NCBI GenBank assembly: GCA_963706515.1
Contig: CAVPMW010000008.1
Span: 1-64,000 of the forward strand
DNA from: CAVPMW01 sp963706515
GTDB taxonomy: Bacteria; Chloroflexota; Anaerolineae; Anaerolineales; UBA4823
DNA length: 64,000 nt
Direction of reading: 5' to 3'
Positions 1-8,682 of this stretch are shown here, in pieces. The notes beneath the pieces are model-generated. The model searched no databases and was not told the origin of the DNA. It was given only the letters and a program-made list of their open reading frames with translations. The stretch's first letter is position 1, and each line of letters starts with the position of its first letter. Made by a program: the position numbers and the translations under genes.

Positions 1-12
1 AGCTGTGAATAT

Positions 13-98
13 GGGGCGGGTGGGAATCGAACCCACAAGGAGTGTCACCTCCGGAGGATCTTTAAGTCCCCTGCGTCTGCCAGTTCCGCCACCGCCCC
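13..98 (-). tRNA. tRNA-Leu (anticodon TAA)
   Basis: Read on the minus strand this is a class II tRNA of 86 nt. The acceptor stem GGGGCGG/CCGCCCC closes perfectly, the D arm is GCGGAACTGGCAGACGC, there is a long variable arm, and the T arm carries GGTTCGATTCC. The anticodon arm reads GGGGA-CTTAAAGA-TCCTC, which gives TAA (Leu). The loop is one base longer than the normal seven unless a mismatch at 31:39 is accepted, which may be an indel of the kind seen in many genes here. Confidence 0.93.
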
Positions 99-154
99 GC
101 ACGGATGATTTTACCCTAAATGAGTCGCCGGTCAAGTGATTGTCAGAATGTTTA

Positions 155-1917
155 CTAACCTGGCAGCCGGCGGCTGAGAGCATAGGGGTAAGTGTCAATC
201 ACCTCACCAGCCGCCAGACGTTTCTGCATGCTGCGCCAGAACTCCACCCCGAACAGGTCGCCATGCTGTTGGATGAAGGTGCTGCGGTACGGCTCGCTCA
301 GTCCCAGAAATGTAAGGAACTGTTCGGGAAAGATGTCGCCAGCTCCGACAAAGAACCAGGGATCGGATGCGTACTCTTCGATATCGTCCGTGGCGGCAGG
401 CAAGCGACGAAAAACGCAATCGGTAAGCAGGGTCAGCTCATCATAATCGTAAAAAACGACCCGGTTGTGACGGGTCACGCCGAAATTTTTCAAGAGGATG
501 TCGCCGGGGAAAATGTTCGTGGCTGCCAGATCTTTCAGCGCCTGCCCATAATCAACGACTACCTGCTCCACTTCAGAGGGAGGCGCCTCCTGGATAAATA
601 GATTCAGCGGCACGGTGCGCCGTTCCAGGTATAAATGGCGGATGGCGATGGTATCCCCGTTGACACTGACCTGGCTGGGCGCCAGTTCGAGCAGCGCCTC
701 GACCAGCCTGGGTGTAAAGCGCCGGCGGGCAAAGCTCAGGTGCTCGAATTCCTGGGCGTCCTCCAGCCTGCCCACCCGGTCGTGTTTGAACACCAGGTCG
801 TAATGCGCCATCACCTTCTGGCGGGTAGTCGACTTGGGATCCTCGAGGCGATCGCGGATGACCTTGAAGACCATATCGAAGGATGGCATGGTGAAGACGA
901 CCATGACCATGCCGCGCTCACCGCGTGCCAGGTCAAATTCCTCCTCAGAGTGCTCCAGATGGTGGATCAGGTCGCGGTAAAGCTCCGTCTTGCCGTGCTT
1001 GTTGTACCCGATGGATATATACAGCTCGGCAATCCGCTTATTAGGCAGGATGGTTTTTAAGAATGCGATCATTTCACGGGGGACTGCCACTTCCACGTGG
1101 AAGTACGAGCGGGCGAAGCTGAACAGTATGCTGACATCCCCTTCGTCGAGTAAGACCGCATCCAGAAAGATGCCGTCCGCTGAATTCCGCAGGCATAATA
1201 CCAGCGGACAATGCTTGAGCCTCATCCCGATCGGTCGTAGGAGAGATGCGTCCAATGAGATAGGCGCCCTGGCTCCTATAAAAGATGGAGTTTAATATTT
1301 CGATCACTCCGCTGGAGCCGGCTCCCCATTTCGAGGTGAGAGTCTTGCTCGATAACGGCTGCCGCGCCCCGGGCGTCTGCCAGTGCATCCACATATTGAT
1401 TTTCGAAAGGCGTTGCGCTTAGGATATCGACCAGTGCAGCCGTGAGTTTGTCTCTCTCGGGCGAAGATTGCAGGATGTGCGAATGAAAAACCGGCGGGGA
1501 GGGGAGCTGATATTGCTGATCGAAATCTGAATCGACAAATTCGATCTGCTTATCCACGCCCACCGTGGAGAAAATCCTGCGGGTTACAGAATTGAAGAAG
1601 GTTTCCGCCAGCTCGAGATCGTCTCGCCGGGCGATTGCCTGCGAGTAGGAGGCTTTCAGGGCGGCCCAGGTATTCTCTTCCAAAATTTTTTCGCCCAGGA
1701 TCGCTCGAACGTCGGATAAGAGAGCATCGACCACCAGCTTGTAGAGCTCCAGGCGCTCGACCGCATCCTGCTGGGCGGCGTGCCACTGGCGCAAGAGGAA
1801 GCGCGTTTGAGCTCGCCGGGTTATCTCCTGGAAAGATTGCTGGTAGGAGTTAAATGCAGCGAGGATTGCCGAACAAGCCTGCTCGCCGGGAGACGAGCTG
1901 GTACTGACCGCCGACAT
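155..1917 (-). CDS. aceK: Isocitrate dehydrogenase kinase/phosphatase (frameshifted)
   Basis: AceK phosphorylates and dephosphorylates isocitrate dehydrogenase, setting carbon flow between the TCA cycle and the glyoxylate bypass. The locus codes for about 585 residues, matching the usual ~580. The N-terminal regulatory half lies at 1917-1330; the kinase half shows YNKHGKTELYRDL, VFTMPSFDMVFKVIRDR (nucleotide-binding lysine region) and PGDILLKNFGVTRHNRV followed by VFYDYDE (catalytic/metal aspartates). Two frame changes, near 1330 and 1205, split it: the segment IEILNSIFYRSQGAYLIGRI is in a third frame. Because family motifs continue across both breaks I read this as one gene with sequence errors. 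It is the last gene of a tight minus-strand operon, 17 nt after 1935-2519. AceK is best known from Proteobacteria, so its presence here is notable; icd, aceA and aceB are not in the window. Confidence 0.88.
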
Positions 1918-1934
1918 GCTTTTATTCAGCCAGT

Positions 1935-2519
1935 TTAGCGGAACGACCTTATGAACTGGTCAACGACCTTCAAATCCCACGTATCGATCGGGCCCATGAT
2001 CATCAGCATCGCCGGACCATTGTTCCCATCGAACACGCCAATCATCTCGCGAAAGCCCTGTCCGGTCTGGAGCGTGCCTTCCTGGACGGCTAAAGTCACC
2101 TGTTTACCGCGGATCGTTGCACTGGTGGTGCCGGCAGGCCGGAGTGTGAGGTTCTGATTACCGAAAGCCTGCTGCTGGCCCATCTGTAAAAAACTCCTCT
2201 CCATCTCTTCGCGGCTGGTGGAGGCTGTAGCGGGAATCTGCATGAGCATAAAGATCGGTTTGCTCGAGTCATTTTTAGGGGCGATGACGATCATCGAATA
2301 ATCCAGCAGGCTGAACCCACCTTGCTCGTATCCGGCAGGTATTTCGTATTGGGCAATTTGACTGCCTACCTTGGCGATATCTGCCGGGTTCGATTGGATT
2401 ATTCCCCCAACCTGGCGCCGGATGGGCCCCATGATAAATGCAGTTGCGATGGCGGCACACAGGCAGACCACCATCAGGACGACCACGATAATTAATGCAA
2501 TCCTGGTTCCACGAGTCAT
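1935..2519 (-). CDS. Membrane-anchored protein of unknown function
   Basis: 194 residues. A single strongly hydrophobic segment at about residues 7-31 (IALIIVVVLMVVCLCAAIAT) with Arg/Thr in front suggests an N-terminal membrane anchor and an extracytoplasmic domain of about 160 residues. I recognise no family motif; the domain has alternating hydrophobic strands and few cysteines, so a beta-rich fold is plausible. It sits 3 nt after the PHP gene and 17 nt before aceK, so it is probably co-transcribed with them. Function unknown. Confidence 0.7.
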   Translation of the reverse strand: MTRGTRIALIIVVVLMVVCLCAAIATAFIMGPIRRQVGGIIQSNPADIAKVGSQIAQYEIPAGYEQGGFSLLDYSMIVIAPKNDSSKPIFMLMQIPATASTSREEMERSFLQMGQQQAFGNQNLTLRPAGTTSATIRGKQVTLAVQEGTLQTGQGFREMIGVFDGNNGPAMLMIMGPIDTWDLKVVDQFIRSFR

Positions 2520-2522
2520 GTT

Positions 2523-3200
2523 TCATTCTCCTTTCTCATTCGCTGAGAGCTCGCCGCTCCGTTTCTTGGACCACACCGCATAGCGCGAGGTCATATGCAC
2601 CCAGGGCATCGAGAGCGAGACCTGGGGCTGTCCCTGGCGGATAACCTCTCGCAGGCTCTGAGCATCCTTGAATTCAGGGAGCAGCAGGCAAGCCTTCCCC
2701 AGCTCGAAGGCAGCGTGGGCATCCGAGCCCACCGTACCCGCCAGATTGTACTTCCGGGCAAATTCCTGCGCCTGGTGGTTGAAACTGGCAAGCAGGCAGC
2801 GTGCATTAAAGGTCTCAATCGCGTCGATCAGGGGCACGATATCTATTAAGTCGGCAGTCTGCCAGTGTCCACTGCGCCAGCGATCGAAGGGGTGCGACAC
2901 GCTGATGAAAGCCTGCTGCTGGCGCAGCAGCTCGATGACCTTTAGCGGAGGCAGCCCCGCCGGGATTTCCTCCTGGACGAATGCTGCTAACAGCTCCCCT
3001 TTTAAGGTCATAATCTCTTCACCGACGATTACCCGGTCAGGATCGGTTTTCTGCGCTTGAAGAGCCCCACCGATGCGATTATGATCCGTTATGATCACCC
3101 GGTCGATGCCTTTCTTCTGGCAGGTCGATAGCAGTACTTCTGGCTCGACCAGGCTGTCTTTGGAAAAACGGGTATGGCAGTGGAACTCAACTTTCAGCAT
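2523..3200 (-). CDS. PHP-domain metal-dependent phosphoesterase
   Basis: 225 residues with the ordered metal-binding motifs of PHP phosphoesterases: HCHTRFSKDS near the N-terminus, ITDHN at about residue 38, a GEE motif at about 60, SHPFDRW at about 100 and GSDAH at about 158. PHP proteins of this compact type (TrpH/YciV-like) hydrolyse small phosphate esters or nucleotides using two or three metal ions; the substrate cannot be told from sequence. The start is ATG at 3200, 8 nt behind the DUF362 gene, and the stop is 3 nt ahead of the next gene, so it belongs to the four-gene operon ending in aceK. Confidence 0.85.
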   Translation of the reverse strand: MLKVEFHCHTRFSKDSLVEPEVLLSTCQKKGIDRVIITDHNRIGGALQAQKTDPDRVIVGEEIMTLKGELLAAFVQEEIPAGLPPLKVIELLRQQQAFISVSHPFDRWRSGHWQTADLIDIVPLIDAIETFNARCLLASFNHQAQEFARKYNLAGTVGSDAHAAFELGKACLLLPEFKDAQSLREVIRQGQPQVSLSMPWVHMTSRYAVWSKKRSGELSANEKGE

Positions 3201-3208
3201 TTATCCGC

Positions 3209-4447
3209 TCAATGGGCGCGCGCTCGGGAAGCCTTCTGCCGTTTGAGCAAGAAATAGGCAGCGCCGGAGGCTGCCGCCAGCAGCAGCGTCGCTCCAAGAG
3301 CCGCCTGGGTGACTGTCTTCGGCTCCATGCCCGGCATGACCACGGTGCCATCTCCATAGGACTCGAACAAGGCCCCCCAGGGGGTTTGGAGTGCAGCTTT
3401 CACCCGTTTGCGACCAATGAAGGGATACCAGTACACGTTATGGTAGAAATTGCTGGCGAAATAGGACCAGGGTACCAGCGGGCTCTGCAGTAATATTTTC
3501 TCGAACGGTTTGAGGGGACCGTGGTAGATCAGCTTTTGCCCGCGGCTGGCAAATGTGTCTTCCTGGATAAACCCCCAGGCTGGCTCATTTCCGATATCGT
3601 AACCGACGATATTAATCTGACGCGGGTCGCCAACCCCCAGACCCATTTCGTGGGCGCGGCGGATGAAGCGAATGGATAGCGGATCGAACCCCTGCAGCTT
3701 CGCTGAGACCGCATCGATCGCAACCTGGTCCGACGAAGCCAGGATAATGTTCTTCTCATGCCAGCGCATTGCCCGCGGTCCGGGACCATCTCCGGCGAAC
3801 GTACCGTCCATCACTGCAAAAAGACCGGGGTGGATCTCCTGCTGGATCATGAGCAGGTCAACCAGGGTGTCATGGATGACGGAATGAGTCCAGTGGCGGT
3901 TGCGGTGCAGGAGCCCGCCGAAAGCATTCTTCATTGCCCCGGTGATCGTAGTGAATACGTGGGTCTTCACGGTGGGCAGGTGGATCATATTCATGCCGAT
4001 CAGCGCTTTCGGTATGAAGACCCCGTCGGGATAGACCTTATCTAAAACGAGGAATGGCTGCCTGGGATGGTACTCCTGCCATTCAAAATCCTGGTTGTAG
4101 AGGTACAGGCAGGGAACTCCATATTTATCGGTTACGTACAAATGCTTGTTATTGCGCTCTGCATCGTTCGTGTTCACCACAACGGTGTCATTATGGACGC
4201 CGACCAGATCGGTGTATCCCGAGTTCCGCAAGGTGCGAATAACGCCCTCCAGCTGCCAGGGCTCGGTCGAGCACGCCGGGTACCACGTCTGCCAGGAAAT
4301 ATTGATCTTTAGCCCGGTGGTAACATCCTTCGCCAAGGATGAGTCAAAATTCGCCAGGTGCAATAAGCGGTCATAGTCGTCCAACACGGTGGCAGGGGTG
4401 GTTTTCAGGACTGCAACGGTTCCCTTGCCCGGAAAATCAGTCATCAT
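3209..4447 (-). CDS. DUF362-domain protein with C-terminal membrane anchor
   Basis: 412 residues. The central part carries DUF362 features: IHLPTVKTHVFTTITGAMKNAFG, a GDGPGPR stretch and a late NIVGYDIG segment. There is no ferredoxin-type CxxCxxC cluster, unlike the fused DUF362-ferredoxin proteins. A hydrophobic stretch near the C-terminus (about 378-400), followed by KRQKASRARAH, looks like a tail anchor with cytoplasmic basic residues. Role is unknown for the family; a few members are linked to redox or cofactor chemistry. First gene of the operon with PHP, the anchored protein and aceK. Confidence 0.75.
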   Translation of the reverse strand: MMTDFPGKGTVAVLKTTPATVLDDYDRLLHLANFDSSLAKDVTTGLKINISWQTWYPACSTEPWQLEGVIRTLRNSGYTDLVGVHNDTVVVNTNDAERNNKHLYVTDKYGVPCLYLYNQDFEWQEYHPRQPFLVLDKVYPDGVFIPKALIGMNMIHLPTVKTHVFTTITGAMKNAFGGLLHRNRHWTHSVIHDTLVDLLMIQQEIHPGLFAVMDGTFAGDGPGPRAMRWHEKNIILASSDQVAIDAVSAKLQGFDPLSIRFIRRAHEMGLGVGDPRQINIVGYDIGNEPAWGFIQEDTFASRGQKLIYHGPLKPFEKILLQSPLVPWSYFASNFYHNVYWYPFIGRKRVKAALQTPWGALFESYGDGTVVMPGMEPKTVTQAALGATLLLAAASGAAYFLLKRQKASRARAH

Positions 4448-4592
4448 TTTTCTCCTTCATCTTCAGCGAGTTCAGAGCAGAACGCCGGGGAAATAGAATT
4501 TCCTGTACAAGAAATTGTGATTTAACTCGGTGATCCGCTGTCTTAGCCTCGAATTTTGCATGTATACTATTGGCTAATATTTATCTCAGTAT

Positions 4593-4673
4593 CTATCCGA
4601 AAATGGATGGGAGAACCGATTTTGTGGTGCATCACAAAATCGGAACCCCTCGTATCTTCGGACAGGTTCTTAG
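4593..4673. repeat. Palindromic intergenic element, copy A
   Basis: Ends are imperfect inverted repeats, CTATCCGAA (4593-4601) and TTCGGACAG (4657-4665), followed by GTTCTTAG. Inside is a perfect 11-bp hairpin, CCGATTTTGTG (4616-4626) / CACAAAATCGG (4633-4643). The same outer signature recurs at 22772 and, more loosely, 31252. It fills most of the 4448-4744 gap between divergent genes; nothing else is evident there. Confidence 0.6.
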
Positions 4674-4744
4674 TTATTTTACCCAGAGTTACCCGGATAG
4701 GGAACTGATAAAATTGTAATATTCTCGGCAAAGAGGGCTACAGG

Positions 4745-5701
4745 ATGGAGGAGAGATACCCGATTGTGAACCCGGATGCGCCTGTTTTGGTCATTGGCGC
4801 CGCCGGAGTGGATATCCTGGGCAAACTGAGAGGGGAGGTCCAGGCAGGGAGCTCGAATCCGGCCAGGATCCGCAGCTCGTTCGGAGGCGCTGCACGCAAT
4901 GTGGCAGAAAATCTGGCCCGCCTGGGTCAGACAGTCTCGCTGCTAACCGTGGTCGGTGAGGACGAGACTGGCGAGCAGCTTCTGGCACAGATTGAAGAAG
5001 CCGGTGTGGATGTCGATAACATCCTGGAAAGCAGCGACTATCCTACGGGAGCATACATCGGGGTAGTAAACTCACGCGGTAACCTGCAGTTCGCAGTGGA
5101 CGATATGCGCATCGTCTCTGCGATCACTCCGGCCTACCTGGAAGAGCATGTAGATTTGTTTGAAAAGGCATCGATCCTTTTTGTGGATGCCAATTTATCC
5201 AAAGAAACTTTGCGCAAAGCCTTTACCCTGGCGCGCAGAGCGAATTTGCCTGTGTGTGCGGACCCCACCACGACGTCGCTGACTCACCGCCTTAAGCCAT
5301 ACCTCTCAAGATTGTATATGGTCGTTCCCAATGAGGTGGAGGCAGGTATTTTATGCGACTGCACTTTGACGCCGGGCAATATCCAGCTCGCATTGGAACT
5401 GGCTAAACAGCTGGTATCTCAGGGAGTAGAAATCGCGATCATCACCCTGGCTAAGTTCGGCGTGTGTTACGCGACTTCCGAATCGAGCGGGCAGATTTCC
5501 GCCATGCGCAGCGAAATCGTAGACCCAACCGGAGCCGGGGACGCGCTGACCGCCGCGGTAATCTTTGCTTTGCTGAATAATATTCCCTTAGACGATGCCA
5601 TCCGCCTGGGAGTATCGGCTGCAACGCTGACCCTGCAAAGCCAGGGCGCAGTCGTCCCGGACCTTTCCCTGGAAAAGCTTTATGAACGGCTGGTGATATA
5701 G
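4745..5701 (+). CDS. psuK: PfkB-family carbohydrate kinase, probable pseudouridine kinase
   Basis: 318 residues with the PfkB (ribokinase) fold. The N-terminus has VIGAAGVDILGKL and FGGAARNVAENLARLG (substrate pocket), and the C-terminal signature DPTGAGDALTAA carries the catalytic aspartate at about residue 269. The gene ends 1 nt before a pseudouridine-5'-phosphate glycosidase gene, which is why I assign pseudouridine kinase: it would phosphorylate pseudouridine so that PsuG can cleave it to uracil and ribose-5-phosphate. The fold alone would not separate it from other PfkB sugar kinases; the neighbour is the deciding evidence. Confidence 0.8.
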   Translation: MEERYPIVNPDAPVLVIGAAGVDILGKLRGEVQAGSSNPARIRSSFGGAARNVAENLARLGQTVSLLTVVGEDETGEQLLAQIEEAGVDVDNILESSDYPTGAYIGVVNSRGNLQFAVDDMRIVSAITPAYLEEHVDLFEKASILFVDANLSKETLRKAFTLARRANLPVCADPTTTSLTHRLKPYLSRLYMVVPNEVEAGILCDCTLTPGNIQLALELAKQLVSQGVEIAIITLAKFGVCYATSESSGQISAMRSEIVDPTGAGDALTAAVIFALLNNIPLDDAIRLGVSAATLTLQSQGAVVPDLSLEKLYERLVI

Positions 5702-5702
5702 G

Positions 5703-6627
5703 ATGCCCACGAACCTACCCCCTTCCTATAAATTGAGCGCTGAAGTACACGCTGCCTTGCACGACCGCCTGCCGGTCGTTGCGCTGGAATCCACGGTGAT
5801 TACCCACGGCTTGCCATATCCACAAAATTGCCACATCGTGGAAGAGATGGAAGGGCAGATCCGGCTGCAAGGGGCAATTCCTGCGATTATCGCCATTCTG
5901 AATGGTCAGATCTGCGTCGGCTTGACGGCGGATGAGCTCGAGCGCCTCGCCCGGGGGGAGAATATGCGCAAGATCAGCAACCGGGATTTTGCGCCGGCAA
6001 TCGTAAACCGCTGGAGCGGCGGTACCACCGTCGCGGGGACGCTGTTGGCTCGCCGAGAGGGTCGGATTGCGTACATTTGCCACCGGCGGGATCGGCGGAG
6101 TGCATCGCCAGTCGCCGTTCGATATCTCAGCGGACCTGCCCCAGCTGGCTCGTTCGCCCGTGCTGGTTGTGTGCGCCGGGGCAAAGGCGATCCTGGACCT
6201 GCCTGCCACACTGGAGGTTCTGGAGACGTTGGGCGTGCCGGTCGTCGGATTTAAAACCCGTGAGTTCCCCGCATTTTATTCAGCCAGCAGCGGATTACCC
6301 CTTTCCGTTTGGGCTGACTCGGCTGATGGGCTGGCTGCAATCGCCGAGGAACACTGGAGATCGGGCCAGACGAGCGCAGTCCTGGTCGTGCAGCCTCCCC
6401 CCGCAGAAGATGCAATCGATCTCAGCCAGGTGGAGGGTTTTATCCAGCAGGCGATAGGGGAGGCGCAAGCTGCAGGCGTGCGCGGCCAGGCTGTAACCCC
6501 GTACCTGCTCCGGCGCGTGGCCGAATTGACCGGCGGGACAAGCCTGGAGGCAAACCTGTCTCTCCTGCGCAATAACGCCTCGCTGGCTGGTCAGATTGCG
6601 GTCGAGCTGGCGCGATCACAGCCGTAG
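5703..6627 (+). CDS. psuG: Pseudouridine-5'-phosphate glycosidase (frameshifted)
   Basis: PsuG breaks the C-C glycosidic bond of pseudouridine 5'-phosphate. The N-terminal half shows VVALESTVITHGLPYPQN and MRKISNRDF (catalytic-lysine region of the family); after a one-base frame change near 6065 the protein continues with FATGGIGGVHR, VVCAGAKAILDLPATLE and GFKTREFPAFY, all typical of PsuG. The total is about 307 residues, the normal length. Both halves are intact apart from the shift, so I take it as a sequence error. It forms an operon with the kinase upstream (1-nt gap) and lets the cell salvage uracil from RNA modification products. Confidence 0.88.
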
Positions 6628-6707
6628 TAACCAAATAAAATAAACCTCACCTGGCGAGCTCAGAAGCTGCCTGGGAATGACCTGCCCAGCCAGCTGCACA
6701 TGCATGC

Positions 6708-7781
6708 TTATGGCGTCGGGGTTGAGGTTGGTCTCGGCGTCCGGGTCGGCGGCCGGGTGACCGTTGGCTGAGGGGTGATGGAGGGAGTAAGCTGGGTACG
6801 GGTGGGGGTCGGCCAGGGAGTCCGCGTGAGGGTAATTGTTGGAGAGATATACGGTGTGCGGGTCGGCGTGATCGTGGGGATCGCGGTTTGGGTAGGCGTG
6901 GAGCGCGGGGTGCGGGTGCCGGTTGGGGTAAATGTCAGCCGCGGGGTGCGGGTCAAGGTTGGCGTTCGGGTAGGCGTGGAGGTGCGCGTGGGTGTATCGC
7001 TCGGACGTGCGGTCGGGGCTCCCCCGGTGACCGTGAACGATCCTCCGGTTTTAAACTGGTTCCCGGCAAAGATCTGTACTTCGTAAGTCCCCGGCTGCCA
7101 TTCAGACGGATCGGGCTCCCAGTCTGTATATCCCAACCCGCCGGTACCGCCGTCCCAGGGCTTGGTCTCGAAATGCACCACTTCACCCTCGCGCAGCCAC
7201 AATGCGGTCCATTGGACGTTGTTGACCATGCGGTCGTAGCTGAATACTGCGTACATGTGCCCGACCGGGTTGGCAAACTCGGTGTTGGGGTTGATTGGAC
7301 GGTAAAGGCTGTCCAACCCATTGGTAAAGATTAACGCGCTGAACACCGCCTCTGGGTTAGGGGTGACTGTGCTCACGAATTGAGCCTGGATAGCCAATGG
7401 AACGTAGGGGGTGGTGGTCGGGGTAGGGGTGTCGGAGACGGAAGGGGTCTGGGTAATTGTTGGAGTGAGGGAAATCGTAGGGGTGAGAGTGATAGTTGGG
7501 GTAAGCGTAATCGTGGCTGTGGGGGTAACGGTTGGGGTAGGGGGGTAATATTGATAGACCAGCGGCTCAACCCGGGTGACCATCACGAGTGCCAGGATTG
7601 GCCAGAATATCGCCCAGGCGACCAGCCGCCAACCGCGCACCATCATTTCCCGCCGCATGCGAAAGAAAGGGAGCTGCCGCGCCCGATGGATGTTACGATA
7701 GCCCTGCCAGATGCAAATCAGGCAGGCTACAATGCAAATTACGACAACGGTCTGGACAGCCGTACTGATGTCAAGGGACAT
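6708..7781 (-). CDS. Thr/Pro-rich membrane-anchored surface protein
   Basis: 357 residues. Two hydrophobic segments near the N-terminus (about 8-25 and 50-68) place the rest outside. Residues about 80-125 and 260-357 are low-complexity TPT/TRTP repeats, typical of extended cell-surface linkers; between them (about 130-250) is a compact domain with TNGLDSLYRP, YDRMVNNVQWTALWL and WQPGTYEVQIFAGN, which resembles a small beta-sandwich. No enzymatic motif. The repeat DNA is G/T-rich on the plus strand and could be slippage-prone. Function unknown; possibly a wall or S-layer spacer protein. Confidence 0.7.
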   Translation of the reverse strand: MSLDISTAVQTVVVICIVACLICIWQGYRNIHRARQLPFFRMRREMMVRGWRLVAWAIFWPILALVMVTRVEPLVYQYYPPTPTVTPTATITLTPTITLTPTISLTPTITQTPSVSDTPTPTTTPYVPLAIQAQFVSTVTPNPEAVFSALIFTNGLDSLYRPINPNTEFANPVGHMYAVFSYDRMVNNVQWTALWLREGEVVHFETKPWDGGTGGLGYTDWEPDPSEWQPGTYEVQIFAGNQFKTGGSFTVTGGAPTARPSDTPTRTSTPTRTPTLTRTPRLTFTPTGTRTPRSTPTQTAIPTITPTRTPYISPTITLTRTPWPTPTRTQLTPSITPQPTVTRPPTRTPRPTSTPTP

Positions 7782-7793
7782 AGCTCAGGTAAA

Positions 7794-8561
7794 TTATACC
7801 GTCTCATTGGCGACGGTGTTTACCAGGGAGCCGATTCCTTCAATCGCGGTCTCGAGTGTATCTCCGGGTTGGAGTGGGCTGACCCCTGCCGGCGTTCCGG
7901 TAAATAAGATGTCGCCTGGTTCGAGGGTCATAATTGAGGAGGCGAAGGCAATCAACTGCCTGACGCTGAAAACCATATCGCGGGTTGACGCCATCTGGCG
8001 CATGTCGCCGTTAACATGGCAGGTGATCATGGCATCGGCTGGATTGAACTCAGTTTCGATCCAGGGTCCGAGGGGAGCAAAAGTGTCGAAGCCCTTCGCA
8101 CGCGTCCACTGGTCATCCTGGTGCTGCAGGTCGCGCGCGGTGACATCGTTGCCGATTGTGTAACCCAGCACATGAGCCATCGCATTATCCGGCTGGATCC
8201 AGCGGCCGCGCCGGCTGATTACGACCACCAGCTCGGCTTCGTGCTCCACCTGCCTGGATTGGGGAGGCAGGATGATCTTCTCCAGTGGTCCGATCACCGC
8301 GCTGGGAGGCTTTAAGAACAATAACGGAACTTCAGGGATATCACTGCCGTGCTCTCGGGCGTGAGCAGCATAGTTGCGCCCCACGCAGATGATTTTTCCT
8401 GGCTGGACAGGCGCCAGCAGGCGCACCTCACTTACAGGCTGGGTGGCTTCCAGGCGGCGGAACTCAGCGAACGGTGAGCCTTCGAGCGGCCCGACCCGGT
8501 CATCCAAGATCCACCCGAAGCGCGCCGCTTCGGTCTTGGATCGATAGCGAATGATACGCAT
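7794..8561 (-). CDS. Fumarylacetoacetate hydrolase-family protein
   Basis: 255 residues. FAH-superfamily motifs appear in order: GRNYAAHA, a metal ligand region HEAELVVVISRRG, GYTIGNDVTARDLQ, KGFDTFAPLGPWI and GDILFTGTPAGVS. These enzymes use a divalent metal to hydrolyse, decarboxylate or isomerise C-C bonds in 2-oxo acids (acylpyruvases, oxaloacetate decarboxylases, HHDD isomerase); the substrate cannot be fixed here. It starts at ATG 8561 and is followed 12 nt later by the Thr/Pro-rich membrane protein on the same strand. Confidence 0.85.
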   Translation of the reverse strand: MRIIRYRSKTEAARFGWILDDRVGPLEGSPFAEFRRLEATQPVSEVRLLAPVQPGKIICVGRNYAAHAREHGSDIPEVPLLFLKPPSAVIGPLEKIILPPQSRQVEHEAELVVVISRRGRWIQPDNAMAHVLGYTIGNDVTARDLQHQDDQWTRAKGFDTFAPLGPWIETEFNPADAMITCHVNGDMRQMASTRDMVFSVRQLIAFASSIMTLEPGDILFTGTPAGVSPLQPGDTLETAIEGIGSLVNTVANETV

Positions 8562-8586
8562 GGTTATTTTGAGGTGGTAATGAGAT

Positions 8587-8680
8587 TAAGTACAGTCACA
8601 TAAATTCTGTTAGCTAGTCGATTGCGTTTCACTCTCGAAATCCTGTTTGCGACCTAGCAATACAAATTTGACTGTACTTA
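8587..8680. repeat. 94-bp element with perfect 12-bp terminal inverted repeats
   Basis: TAAGTACAGTCA (8587-8598) is exactly mirrored by TGACTGTACTTA (8669-8680), separated by 70 bp of A/T-rich DNA without an ORF. It fills the gap between the rpiR stop and the FAH gene start. This is the shape of a miniature inverted-repeat element; a long-range hairpin acting as terminator for rpiR is the alternative. No clear target-site duplication is visible. Confidence 0.5.
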
Positions 8681-8682
8681 GG

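Noticed and set aside
155..1917. Two separate genes for the AceK halves
   Set aside because: Neither half is a known stand-alone protein, motifs continue across both breaks through a third frame, and the combined length equals normal AceK.
6735..7560. Tandem GGGGT/GGTGTNG DNA repeats resembling a minisatellite
   Set aside because: They are explained by the Thr/Pro-rich linkers of the encoded membrane protein; the repeat units are irregular.
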